Shown here: in pieces, positions 1-10,680 of the stretch
How the letters are laid out: every line of letters starts with the position of its first letter
Position numbering within the stretch: position 1 is the first letter of the stretch
Source of the DNA: Syncephalis plumigaleata
Taxonomy: Eukaryota > Zoopagomycota > Zoopagomycetes > Zoopagales > Piptocephalidaceae
Direction: 5' to 3'
Length of the DNA stretch: 26,410 nucleotides
NCBI GenBank assembly: GCA_025201365.1
Contig: JAIXMF010000179.1
Location: forward strand, 1 to 26,410
Translations under genes and position numbers: made by a program
Notes under the pieces: model-generated
The model's input: only the letters and a program-made list of their open reading frames with translations
Told to the model about the DNA's origin: nothing
Databases searched by the model: none

Positions 1-2326
1 GATTCATACGATTATCTCCAGCATTGGCCCCTCCTCCTCCACCGCCACTACCACCTCCCCTCCTACCACTACCATTGCCACCACGTTCAGCTTCACGTAA
101 CAGCTTGCAACACAAACGATTTTCACGCGAAAATCGTATGGATCCATTAATAGAAGCAGGGGAGTATGAGGATATTCTGGATATAGTCGATGCTTACGGA
201 AGTGGTCATTCGGACAACGAAGACCTCGCTAATACCAGCATGAACAGCAACAGCAACAGCAACAGGTATAGCAATTATAATGGCAGTAGTAGGACTATAT
301 CACCAACCATGCCCTATCCTGTTATACCGGCATCGCGTTCTATTTCGGCACCACTACCCACCCGAGCTTCCGTTAGTACGACATCCTCACCTGGTGTGAG
401 TTACACATCTACACCTCGTCAATCCATCTCGGGCGTGGATGCGATAAAATCTTCCCTTGCGATTGATACCACGGCTTTTTCCTATAGCGATGAAGATTCT
501 GCCACTGCCACTTCCCCTATTACCATCACTGATCTAGTTACTACCAATTGGCCTATGCCTGGTATGCCACTACGCGAGACTTCCGTATCACCCATCACCA
601 TGTACGATTCCAGCGTTGATATGTCATTGCTTCACTCACTCGATAAAGAGTTGCACGCCTTTAATGTACGAGCGAGTTTCATCGGTGCCGATACATCGGG
701 TAGTGATCGTAGCTCGCGAACACTAAGTGAACCATCCGATGAAATACTTGGCCAGCTATTCAGTCATATGTCGCTGGAACAGAAAAAGACATCGCTTACC
801 GAGCCATTCGATCCTACGCTTCATGTCATGCCGCCCAAGGCGGAACTTCCCGTGATTAATGACGACGGCCACGATGAAGACGACCTTGATAACATGACCG
901 AACGACGAGCTACCTCATTAAAGGAGATGCTAACCACGGAGCGCTCGTATGTACGTGGTTTGAAACGTCTCTGCGAGATGTTCTTGTACCCGCTTCGTTC
1001 CGGTTCTAGTCAGCGTCAAGGTCTATTAAGTAATGTTCGTCAAGGTCTCTTCTCGGTTCGTAGCGGTTTGAAACGAGATCGCCAAGTAAGTCTCCCGTCA
1101 ATTACCCCAGGACGACCGGTAGATGCCGTTCAATCGCGTGCCAATGTCACCATTAGTAATGTTGACTTGAACATGCTATTCGGTAATATTGAAACCATAC
1201 TATCAATGCATAAACGAGCACAACGCATGATGGAGGATAGGTGAGTAGTATCCATCTTATATTTAGTTAGTTAGTTAGTCAGTCAGTCAGTTAATTAACC
1301 AATCAATAATGAATAGATATCGTGAATGGAATGGTGAAGTTACCCTAAGTGATATTTACAAATACTTGGTAATTATCTCATTATACATACAATGATGATC
1401 TATGTCTAATACTATTACTATTATTGCATCTAGTTGACTACAATATCACAATATCAAGTGTACGTTGAGAATTTCACTCATGCTTGCGCCACCCTTCAAC
1501 GACTCACTGCGCAATCCAAGGATTTTCGTCGTTTTATTAAACAACAAGATGAAAATTCATTGGATTCCATGAATCTTAAGGCTTACCTAAGTCTGCCACT
1601 TCGACGTATTGGACGCTATTTCATTTACTTTAATCAACAAATGGCGCATACTCCACCATCTCATCCTGATTACCAAGCAATGTCCGATTTACTAAAGGAA
1701 TTTACGCGTGCCTCAGAGATGATTGCATCTAGGTAGGTCTATCACGCGTTCTATATGTATATACTTGTGTATATTAACTATGGTCGTTCATTATTAGTGT
1801 CACAACTACGGAGCGTCGTTTGCAGTTAAATGATTTGGAGAAAAACATCACCGGCTTGCCACGATGGACGAGCGGGAAACACCAACTTATTTACGCTGAG
1901 AAACTTCAATACTTTGTAATGTTTGGTGATACTCCTCAATCGGAAGTCTATTTCGTAATGCTACTTGACGATCGTATTATCTGGTCACAGGAAACGAGTC
2001 CTGATCGTTATTTATTCAAGGTGAGATATACTACATGATCGATTAGCTGGCTATATACATCAAGACAGATCTATCTAATTGTAAAGCACTATCACTAACA
2101 ATAATAACAATAATAGGGACAACTTATGTTATTGGAGGCATTTGTTACCGATCTAGCCGACACTGCCTTCTACTCGCATGCATTCCGTGTGGTGAGCGGT
2201 GATGGCAATGAAGTCGTTTTCTGTTGCGATAATGGTGCATCTAGCAAACGTAAATGGATACAACAAATACAAGAAGTGCTAATGCGACATGGCGCAGTGA
2301 TCAGCGGATATATGCCAGTATCTTGA
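1..2326 (+). CDS. Rho guanine-nucleotide exchange factor (DH-PH), 5' partial
   Basis: Exons 1-1240, 1317-1368, 1434-1732, 1798-2020 and 2117-2326 join in frame to 673 codons from the first full codon at base 3; the frame is open to the left edge, so the start probably lies outside (first internal ATG at 139). Residues 1-295 are Pro-, Ser- and Thr-rich and look disordered. A DH (RhoGEF) domain spans about 298-530: it starts at SLKEMLTTERSYVRGL and has the conserved CR3 helix LKAYLSLPLRRIGRY followed by TPPSHPDY. A PH domain follows (about 535-668), with the typical C-terminal helix around KRKWIQQIQEVL. The family loads GTP onto Rho-type GTPases (Cdc42/Rho1/Rac) for actin and polarity control at the plasma membrane; which GTPase cannot be told. 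Odd: about 40 Ser/Gly/Arg-rich residues are inserted early in the DH domain. The DH-PH assignment is firm. Confidence 0.9.
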
Positions 2327-2986
2327 GTATAATAAGCAAGTGCACGCACTCATGTGCATACATGCATACATACATACATGCATACATACAATTACATACA
2401 ATTACATATGATGATGGCAAAAAAACTCACTTTACGAATTATAGCAACCATTTTTCTTATGAATTACGACACCATACATATACATCCTCACTCATTTTGA
2501 CTCTTTACCATCAACGATAACGACTCTATTTCTTCTTTCCTTCTTTTCTTTTACTTTCCATTGGCATTCGATGTTATTGCTGTTGTTTTTATTATTTCTC
2601 TATTCTTGCGTCATTGCACTGATTTAAAATATTCTATGTACGATGTTAGCATTCTATCACCAGTACTACTACTACTACTACTATTACTACTATTACTATT
2701 AAACAATATACGCTGTTACTTTCATAATATATATAATCTGATATTGCTATTGATCAAATGATTATATGGTTATTACTAAAAATGGTACTGAAATGGAATT
2801 CCGCATTTCAATTTCAATGTTTTTCCATCTTGATGAGGCCTTAGTTTATCCATTAGCATGGTGTACCTCATAATAAAAAAGAAAACACTGCAGTCCCAAC
2901 TGCGTTAGTTGTTTACCTTTTAGTCCTCCACTCATCTTACTTCACTTTATACGTTACCACTCGACATATTCTACCGACTATTCAAT
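2327..2986. other. Intergenic: 3' UTR of RhoGEF and promoter of zinc transporter
   Basis: No convincing coding sequence. It holds a degenerate CATA/TACA repeat at about 2355-2400, a pyrimidine-rich stretch at 2525-2560 and an (ACT/ATT)n tract at about 2665-2700. The short open frames here are low complexity and lack splice or start context. Confidence 0.6.
2355..2400. repeat. CATA/TACA microsatellite
   Basis: Degenerate tetranucleotide repeat in the presumed 3' UTR of the RhoGEF gene. Confidence 0.7.
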
Positions 2987-5183
2987 ATGACAGAAACGAC
3001 AGAAACGATAACAACAGAAACGAATGTAAACAATTCACGCGAACAAAGTGCAAACTCGCTTGATGGACTATCGAATGAGACTGACCAGTCAACGGTTCAA
3101 AATACTACTGCCACTACACTACTATCAGCTGGTTATGTAGCAGGCGAGAAGGAGTACGCATCGGTATCTACCGCGATATGTGCACCTATTCTGCCATTAC
3201 AAGGAACGGATGTGGTACGTGCTCGAACATTCTCCATAGGTTCCATTCGATCTGGTGCTAATAGTCGACGTGGCTCCACCACTGATGCGCCCATTCATTT
3301 GGTAACCCTTAAGGGGACACAGCATAATAGAGCTAATATCGATGGATTATACAACGGTCGTGATACTGGTCTGAAAACAAGAGAAAGCGGCAATGATGAC
3401 ATTGATGATGAAGTGATGGATACGCCTTTAATGGGGAAATCACGTCGTAGACTGAGTGAGCCCGCACCACTTGATTCCGATCACGAGAGTTGTTGCAATG
3501 AAGTGATCGCCCTAAGAAGATCATCCGATAGTGAGGTACGCGACGATGATGGTTGCACCGATGAAGATGGCGTAATGGCACGACAACATCGTGTTCGATC
3601 ACGTCTCGAGGAAAGTAATCGTAATAAGCGACGCTTACAACGTGTTATGATATTGTGTTTCGCATTCTTCTTGATTGAAATTGTCGGTGGTCTCATTGCA
3701 GGTTCACTTGCCTTGATGAGCGATGCTTTCCATTTACTATCAGGTAAGTGATTGCTATTGCTCGAATGCCAGTTACTCATTTATGATGTAGATATTGCAG
3801 GATTTGCTATCTCACTGTTTGCCATTCATGTTGCACAGCGTCCTGCATCTAAACGTAAGTGATCCACTCAACTGGCCTAGTGTGATAGAATGGAAATGTC
3901 ATTGTCAATCGGATGACCACATCATTGATGTTATCCATCATCTATTATAGGCTATTCCTTTGGCTATCATAGAGCAGAAATTGTTGGTGTACTCATTTCC
4001 GTATTCTTTCTATGGTTTCTTACCTTAATGCTCGTCATTAATGCAATTGATCGACTACAAAATCCACAACCTATTAATAGTTTGACGATGCTATTCATTG
4101 CAATTATTGGACTATTAGTAAATCTAATGTAAGTGACAAGAGATACAATCCAAAATTGTTGTATTAACAATAGGTATATACGTTACAGTATGGCATTTGC
4201 CTTAGGACATGAACATCATGGATTCCATAGTCATGGTCATAGTCATAATCATCATCACCATCATCATCATGATCATAGTCATTCAAGTAAACATGAGCAT
4301 GGTAAAGTATGTATGGTATACGGTTTATCTATTAGCATAGATACTAATCTATCTATTAGATGAATATCAATATTAGAGCAGCATGGTTGCATGCAATAGG
4401 TGATATGCTTTCATCGCTAGGTGTGGTAGTCTCATCTATTTGGATCTACCTTCATCCTGAGCACACATTCATCGATCCCATTTGTACACTTTTCTTTTCA
4501 ATCATTGTCATGTTCACTACAGTAGGCATTACTCGTGAATCAATTCACGTATTAATGGAAGGTAAGCAGCAGCAGCAGTAATAAGAATGATAAACATGAA
4601 TTAACTATGTTGTATCTACACCTGCACCAATGCAATAATAGCCGTACCTCATGACATTGATCTAGAACAAGTGGAGCAGTCATTATTGGCCATTAGTGGT
4701 GTTCAAGGTGTTCATAACCTACATGGTAGGTAGTTATGTAGCGTATATCGTTCTAATAGCATCTAACACAATCATTCCCATTTAGTATGGAGTTTGACCG
4801 CGGATAAGGTAGTTATACAAATTGGCAAATAGCCATTGGTCATGTCGTCACAATTAACTCATCCGCCTATTTACTAGATTGCATTAATGGCCCATTTGGA
4901 AGTGGCTACAAATGATGTTGCATCCGATGCACGCACCTTAAAGGAAGCACGGCAACAACTTGATAGTAAATATCACATTCGACATGTTACATTACAAATC
5001 GAACATCGTCCGACAAGTTCATCCAGTGCTAATGATATTAATCATGATATGGAGATGGAAGAGCAAGATGATAAAAAGTTCGACGGTCATGATCATCAAA
5101 TCGAATCCAAGGGAAGAGTGGCGAATGTAACGACAAGATGTCGATCAGCTTCCTGGCTTCACGTCAACCAGCTGCCAGTATAA
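2987..5183 (+). CDS. Zinc transporter, cation diffusion facilitator (CDF/ZnT) family
   Basis: Exons 2987-3743, 3792-3854, 3951-4128, 4189-4306, 4360-4561, 4642-4725, 4786-4808 and 4878-5183 join to 576 aa. The family exchanges Zn2+ for H+ across vacuolar, ER/Golgi or plasma membranes to remove cytosolic zinc. Residues 1-215 are a long Ser/Thr/acidic cytosolic N-terminus. TM1 starts near 220. TM2 carries SDAFHLLSD, whose HxxxD (H249, D253), with the second HxxxD in TM5 (H383, D387, in WLHAIGDML), makes the four-ligand zinc site; His at both HxxxD sites points to zinc rather than Mn. TM3 has the signature YSFGYHRAEIVGVL. The TM4-TM5 loop (exon 4) is a long His-rich zinc loop. After TM6 comes the cytosolic domain (VPHDIDLEQVE ... 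VWSLTADKIALMAHLEV). The best-known relatives are vacuolar Zrc1/Cot1 and ZnT1. Exon 7 is only 23 nt. The family call is nearly certain; the organelle is not visible. Confidence 0.95.
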
Positions 5184-5424
5184 CAATAGTAGTAATAATA
5201 ACAATAATAATAATAATGTTGTATTAGGTTCATTGGTTGGCATGGTGATCAATCCTGCCCTATGATTAATGTACACATACGCAACCGACTTTATTTACAG
5301 TGCTTTTTCCATAAATCGTACCATTAAATTTGTACTCAGTGAAACGTATAAAGTAGTTATTTGCATTGTTCCCGTAGTTAACTAGTTGGCCAAATGGTAA
5401 TGTTGATTATTACTCTTATCGAAC

Positions 5425-7424
5425 ATGTCTACACCGGAACTCGAGGCATTGCGACAGCGTGCACTTGCACAAAAGTCTGACATTGCTCGTATTTATGCCA
5501 CGCTTAAGAAAGGTTACATGCCCAGTTATGATCAACTAGATCAGTTATGTGCCGGTATTGAAGGTAGCCGACTACTGAATGAGATAACACCACAGCTATC
5601 GCATGTAGGCCAGTCACTACTAAGGTCTATCAAGGAATTACTGATTAATACGCGTAACTATGTTGGACAAACTGGACATCATGTCAAGTGGCGGGAGGTA
5701 TTTACGATGAATCAACAGGACAATCAATTGGCTCATAGTAAGCTTGTCATTTCTATTGTGTATTAAAGACACTAATTCATTGTTGTGCACATTGATCGAC
5801 TATCAGTCAATGAAGCTTACCTGGATAGAAATAGATATGTCAATATCAATCGAGAAACTGATGCCACATGGCAACGCCTAGTTAATATTGTTGGTCTGTT
5901 GCTCAATTCTCATCATTTCTGCAATCTACTGGGAAATGCACATTCTATACTACACGATATTATATGGCTCAATGAAAGCAATAACGGTGATATAGGCAAT
6001 TCAGCAGGCAAGAATGCGGCACATGCGAGTGGTAAGCGAATACACACTAATGATAAGCAGCTGGATATGTGTAATAATTACATAGCTACCTGAACTAGAG
6101 AGCAAAATCACGTTCTCCGAGAAACAACGTATAAAACTCTGTTCGCATTTTAGATCATTCCTGGATGAGCTTCAGAATCACCAGAGTTACCGCAATGGTT
6201 TGATCGATATAGTTGAACTTACATCAAATATTAGCAGTTGGCAAGAATACAAAGACTATATTGCAAGCGACAGCGAAGAGGATGCTTCAACGACTCAAAT
6301 GGAGTATTATCAATTGTATCAATTATTGGAGAATCAAACGGATAGGAAATCGTTGAAACAACTACTTGATAGCGTATATTGCCTACGGAATCGGATTATA
6401 GAGGACAAGAAAGCACTGAAATATTGCCAACAACTAAGTGCATTTATTCTGAAAGCATTGAAAGAACCAGACTATATACTATCCGATTCCGGTGCTTATC
6501 AGTATGACGTGCTTGCCTGCCAATGTCATAGCAGTCTTATGGCTCGACACAATCAGCAAGTGCAGGAGGTCGATGAAGCAGCTCGTCAGTTTATTTACGC
6601 ATTGTTAAGGAACGAATTAGACGAGAGATTACGCGAGAATATAGATACGATTATCCAGACCGCCTTACTGGATAACGATGGTCGTCCTATTATCAAATTG
6701 GATTTATTACGTGATATATTCGCCCTAGTGCATCGATCGGTAACACGACTACAATTCCTACCATTGCCCGATATCGAGACGGAGGCGAAGGAAGCGTATG
6801 TCTCCTTGCGAAATATCGTTCTACAATGTCCTCGCGTGTTGCCCGAGCAATTCACCATTCGTACCATGACTCGTTTTGACATGGAAAATGAAGATCAACC
6901 GCTGCGTAACTCGTTAAAAATTGTCATTACAAAGATAAAGGGTGAGGCACACGATATCGCGTTTAAATATCGACAAAAAACGTTTCCCTACATCAAGCAT
7001 GAAGGACTAGTATCGGCAAGTATGGTACGCGGTCATGGAATGCGAGTGAAACTTTTACTCACTACACCATTGCCTACCGACAAGGAGAAGAAGGTTAAAG
7101 TAAGCGTGATTTCCGTGGATATTAGTTACTTAAAATTGAGGTTTAAAAACACCAAGTATGAGTATGTTAACATCACAGCATTAGGTAACACTTTTATTCA
7201 TTTCATTAACACATAACATGTCTAGTATTCTACATCGTATGGTAGAACCGATCATTAATGTCATTGCAAGTAAAATGGTGGGCAAGCTAATAGCTAATAA
7301 CATTCGACAATGGATGAGTGTTGCCGACGAACGATTAAACTCGATTGATACACTAAGCGACACGCTATGTCGGTATAAACTAGCTGAAAACTATAAGGAG
7401 CCTAGGATGAATGAGAACACATGA
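5425..7424 (+). CDS. HAM1-like protein (hyphal-anastomosis family)
   Basis: Exons 5425-5737, 5807-6031, 6099-7161 and 7226-7424 join in frame to 599 aa. The N-terminal motif [11 protein letters not shown], the helical '[18 protein letters not shown]' stretch and the later segment [18 protein letters not shown] followed by [11 protein letters not shown] resemble the N- and C-terminal domains of fungal HAM1-like proteins, named for a Neurospora gene needed for hyphal fusion; the biochemical role is poorly known. The protein is helix-rich with no signal peptide or clear membrane segment. The third intron uses GTATGT at 7162 and the acceptor before 7226; this restores the frame and keeps the hydrophobic C-terminal helix. 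The stop overlaps a truncated RPL35 copy, so the native C-terminus may have been replaced at a breakpoint near 7405-7424. The family is called from recognised motifs, without an alignment. Confidence 0.62.
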
Positions 7425-7620
7425 TTACTCAAAAGCAACGCGCTCAGGTTGCTCTGCTCTGCTCTACAAGGGCAAGAAGTACAAGCCACTTGACTTGCGC
7501 GTCAAGAAGACACGTGCCATCCGTCGTCAATTGACCAAGAAGGAGCGTAGCACCAAGACACTCCGCACCATTAAGCGCGAGCAAAACTTCCCTCTACGCA
7601 AGTTTGCCCTTAAGGTTTAA
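7411..7620 (+). pseudogene. RPL35: 5'-truncated, frameshifted ribosomal protein L35 (uL29) copy
   Basis: Bases 7471-7617 encode the C-terminal part of eukaryotic uL29/L35: [20 protein letters not shown], then a basic helix, ending [10 protein letters not shown] and TAA. L35 sits at the peptide exit of the large ribosomal subunit. A whole protein is about 120 aa; here the first 70 or so residues are missing, and the upstream DNA is the last exon of the HAM1-like gene. Homology resumes upstream in another frame: 7424-7456 reads [11 protein letters not shown], matching the part of L35 just before the LYKGKKY segment. The shift coincides with three tandem GCTCT units at 7451-7465; two units would keep one frame. 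Codon use (AAG, CGC, GCC, GAC) is that of a highly expressed gene, unlike its neighbours. It is therefore a recent 3' fragment, either a pseudogene or an assembly join. No intron or poly(A) tract is seen. Confidence 0.75.
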
Positions 7621-8641
7621 ATGGATATATATATGTGTGTACGCATATGCGTGAATGAATGAGTAAGCGATGTTGTTATTTGTTGGTTGTTGTTGTTGTT
7701 GTCACTATTTCAACATCGGTCCATAATATACTCTTACATATACTGTTATTCACACTTGGCGAGATATATATATATACATACACATCCTAACCACCTCTTC
7801 TACGCGTTGTGCATTAGTGAACATTTTTGTTAATGAACAACAAGTAGTAGTAGTAGTAAACAAACAAACACGACTGATTTGGTCATTTTCCATCAATATT
7901 AATTGAGCCCGTATTATTTATTAGCAGTCATGTGTGTGCATGTGTGTTTACTTCTTAGTGTAATGATTGTAGTATTACCTTATTATAAGCAATGCTGAAT
8001 GAGTAGCTAAAGAAGTTAGAGCGTGTTACGTACATAGTTAAAGCGTTCATAAGGCTGTTTTACTTTGAGAATATAGATTTATTGATAATGTTTGTATATA
8101 CATATGGAATAACACTGAAGATTTCAATGATATAGTCAATTGCTGTGTAGTTATTTTCATGTAAGTTGTTAATGAATAAGGTGAAAAGAAGTAGAAGGGA
8201 ATAGAACAGTCATTAGATAGGAACAAAGCAGTCAGTTGGATAGAGAAAAGTATTCTGGTAATTCTGAAATGATAATGATGTGTAGATTCAGACAATTGGC
8301 AGGGCATGTAGCTACACGACATGGCAGATATTCATCTCATTGGTACTTGATTACTGAGTGCACTATCAATAAGCAATGGATTGACCATGCAGCTATACCA
8401 ATATCCACTCCTAATTGGCACGATGCTGTTATAACAATATTGCACTATCATTCATGTAGCAAATCTACTGGTCAATATCCACACGGATGGCATGGTAGAC
8501 GTGCAGTCTGATGGATGTTCCATCATTTCGAGTACAATTCATGTACAAAGGAGAGTATCGTATGAAGATAAGCTGACTGTGACCTATGGCCATCGTATTA
8601 TGTTCACTAGGAATATCCGCCATCATCACTATCATCTCGGC
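7621..8641. other. Gene-free stretch upstream of the microexon gene
   Basis: About 1 kb without a supported gene. It contains short (GTT)n near 7680-7700, (AGT)n near 7843-7857, TA-rich tracts and GT/GC steps. Open frames at 8047-8322 (minus) and 8236-8849 (plus) have no recognisable domain, unusual composition and no splice logic. Part of it should be the promoter of the gene starting at 8782. I see no tRNA or known structured RNA. Confidence 0.5.
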
Positions 8642-8648
8642 TATAAAT
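8642..8648 (+). promoter_or_regulatory. TATA box of the secreted microexon gene
   Basis: TATAAAT lies 140 bases before the ATG at 8782. A long C/T-rich tract (about 8670-8765) follows, typical of the start-site region of strongly expressed fungal genes. The ATG has the favourable context ACATCAACATG. Confidence 0.5.
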
Positions 8649-8781
8649 CGAGCACTTTTTGGCACACTCGACTTGTCATCTTCATACTCGCTCTTCTACT
8701 CTACTCTAGCTACTGCAACTACTATCTACTCTCGTTCCAGTCTGTTTATCTATCTATCCATTCCAACAGGCCAACATCAAC

Positions 8782-9538
8782 ATGAAGTTCTCTGCCGTTA
8801 TCGCTATTGCCGTCGCCATTGTCGCTGTCGCCAGTCTGGTCGCCGTTGAAGCTAGTCCCGTCCTGGAACGTCGTGGTATGTCTGGCCGTGACCCTATCAA
8901 TTGATGTACTAATCATAGCCTATTGTTTCATTGTCCACCGATGATTACCGATAGCTCGTAAGTTCATGTATATCAAATTGTTGTTTTGACGTGCTAATCA
9001 CACTACAATGTTTATTCTACCTATTAATTTGTTAGCACAACTTCGTAAGCTATCCTATTAATCATAGCAAGTACTATGCTAATCGTAACATAAATCAAAA
9101 TCATGTGTGAATGCGTTTTATAAAATGGAGTAAGTTATCGTTATGGCTGTAATGAATGAGGTACTAATGATAATATGACACATGATCCATGTCTGCTTGT
9201 ATACGATAGGACGTAAGTTAACATTCTCATTGCAATATATGAGACGCTAATCACAGTATGACGCATGATCCACGTATGTTTGTATACGATAGAGTGTAAG
9301 TTACCATTCTGACCATAATGTATGGCACGCTAATTACAACGTGGCGTGTAATTCTATGTTCCTGTATGGCAGCTTGTAAGTTATCATTCCAATCGTCATT
9401 TACGACGTGCTAATCACAAATCGATATACATTAATCGAATGATAGGAAGATTAAGCAGTAAGTAATAATCCACAATAACAATCATTCTCACACTGATCCA
9501 TTATGATTACAGAGCAAGACAAGGACATCATCAAGTAG
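8782..9538 (+). CDS. Secreted small protein built from microexons (MEG-like)
   Basis: Exon 1 (8782-8875) encodes MKFSAVIAIAVAIVAVASLV then AVEA-SPVLERR: a signal peptide with likely cleavage after VEA, then a dibasic RR suited to Kex2-type processing. Its codons (GCC, GTC, AAG) suggest high expression. After donor GTATGT at 8876, candidate microexons lie between good acceptor and donor pairs: 8955-8957 (CTC), 9036-9044 (CACAACTTC), 9210-9212 (GAC), 9293-9295 (AGT), 9373-9375 (CTT) and 9446-9457 (12 nt). The last exon is 9513-9538, reading (x)QDKDIIK and TAG. Each microexon length is a multiple of 3 and sits in phase 1, so any can be skipped without shifting frame. Full inclusion reads APQLRQS and then a junction TGA; leaving out the AGT and CTT exons reads on to QDKDIIK. 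No family is recognised. Exon 1 is well supported; use of the 3-nt exons is inferred from splice sites only. Confidence 0.55.
8876..9457 (+). repeat. Tandem array of ~80-85 bp intron units
   Basis: Eight donors (GTATG at 8876; GTAAG at 8958, 9045, 9130, 9213, 9296, 9376, 9458) and seven CTAAT branch-like sites (8909, 8994, 9079, 9164, 9247, 9330, 9410) recur with strict spacing; the CTAAT intervals are 85, 85, 85, 83, 83 and 80. Adjacent units are related by sequence: 9181-9209 and 9264-9292 match at 26 of 29 positions, including the acceptor GTATACGATAG. The array looks like serial tandem duplication of an intron plus microexon unit. Confidence 0.8.
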
Positions 9539-10680
9539 ATATTATAGGTATTCAAGTCAAGAATGGATTGGTACTACAAGACCCTCATTTAGTGTCCATG
9601 CCATTCAAGTCATTATTCCTTGGTACAACAACAACAAGTATATCTACAAGATCATTCAATCATTTATTGAATAAATATGTCATATTCTAAGCATTATAAC
9701 CATTGCTTCATTCTACTTTAGAAATAATGTGCAAGTACTGGTTTAAATGTCAACAATATTGATCACATATTATTTCCATTTTATTCATTGCTAATACAAG
9801 AGACAACATCCGGACAATATGCACTAATCTCCATTCTAAATGGCAATTATTCTGCTATTTCGGCACTTGTTAGAATGAAGCCATCTCTTTATTCCTGATA
9901 TGCTAGTCTGCTATGAATGTAATCATCATTATATCTCGAGTGGATACGCATATATCACGTGACATTATTTGTTTACATCTTGAAACACCGTCGACGCGTA
10001 TTTTCCAACAGCATATTTAGAGATGCAGCATGACGTGTATGCCGTATCTATTGCAGCATACAAGTAGCATGTATGCTTGGAGAACTCTATTGACATGTAG
10101 CAGATGGTGGCATCTAGAAAACAATGATGCGGAAGCAGATTATAGTTAATGAATGATCAGTCTAGTATAACTGTGTATTTGGCTGTCCTTCCCCATTCAC
10201 TCACTCACTCACTTTCTTTCATTCTTGTGTTTTGTTTACTGTATGCTATTATCGTTGCACATCAGAAAGTTGTATCTGATCTATTTATTCTAATTATTTC
10301 AAAGCATATAGCAAAGCTTGTCTGTTCGCTTTAGTATACACGGCTTACACTTGTGAGCAATAGCAAACTAGCCACTCGACTATTTGTTATTGTTTTGATC
10401 CAGCGCTTTTCTGGTTCAGTTTCCGAACACACTCTAGAGCTTTAGTCTATTACTACATTCCCTCCTTTATTACTACTTGTCGAGCATACTCGTATTATGC
10501 TCGTATTGCCATATTCAATGTAAGTGACAAGCCTGTCTGTGATTTGAAAGCGTATCGTCAAGTGTGTGTGTGTGTGTTTACTGATATGATGCATGATTAT
10601 CCTCTGCTCTTTATTATTGCCGCACCTTGTGGTTCAGCAGTATTCACCAGTCATTTAGTACAACCACTCCGCACTAGATA
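9539..10680. other. Gene-free stretch (3' UTR of microexon gene, upstream region of next gene)
   Basis: An AATAAA at 9670-9675 may serve the microexon gene. Two frames stay open for about 50 codons after 9513, but neither follows the phase of exon 1. There is a (GT)n tract at 10562-10577. No RNA gene or domain-coding frame was found. Confidence 0.45.

Noticed and set aside
7162-7225. A 6-nt microexon (CATTAG) inside the third intron of the HAM1-like gene
   Set aside because: It would need a 17-nt first intron, too short to splice; the simple 64-nt intron keeps the frame and the expected helix.
7373-7447. Intron joining the HAM1-like gene in frame to the RPL35 fragment (a fusion protein)
   Set aside because: The donor GTATAA at 7373 and acceptor at 7447 join out of the RPL35 frame, so no such fusion protein is supported.
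8236-8849. Open frames before the microexon gene on the plus strand
   Set aside because: Odd composition, no domain, no start or splice support; the last one overlaps the signal-peptide exon in another frame.
8876-9457. CRISPR-like array
   Set aside because: The repeats are diverged intron units with splice signals in a eukaryotic gene, not short identical repeats with unique spacers.
9513-9690. Two frames open for about 50 codons downstream of the last microexon acceptor
   Set aside because: Neither follows the phase set by exon 1 and symmetrical microexons; the composition looks like 3' UTR.
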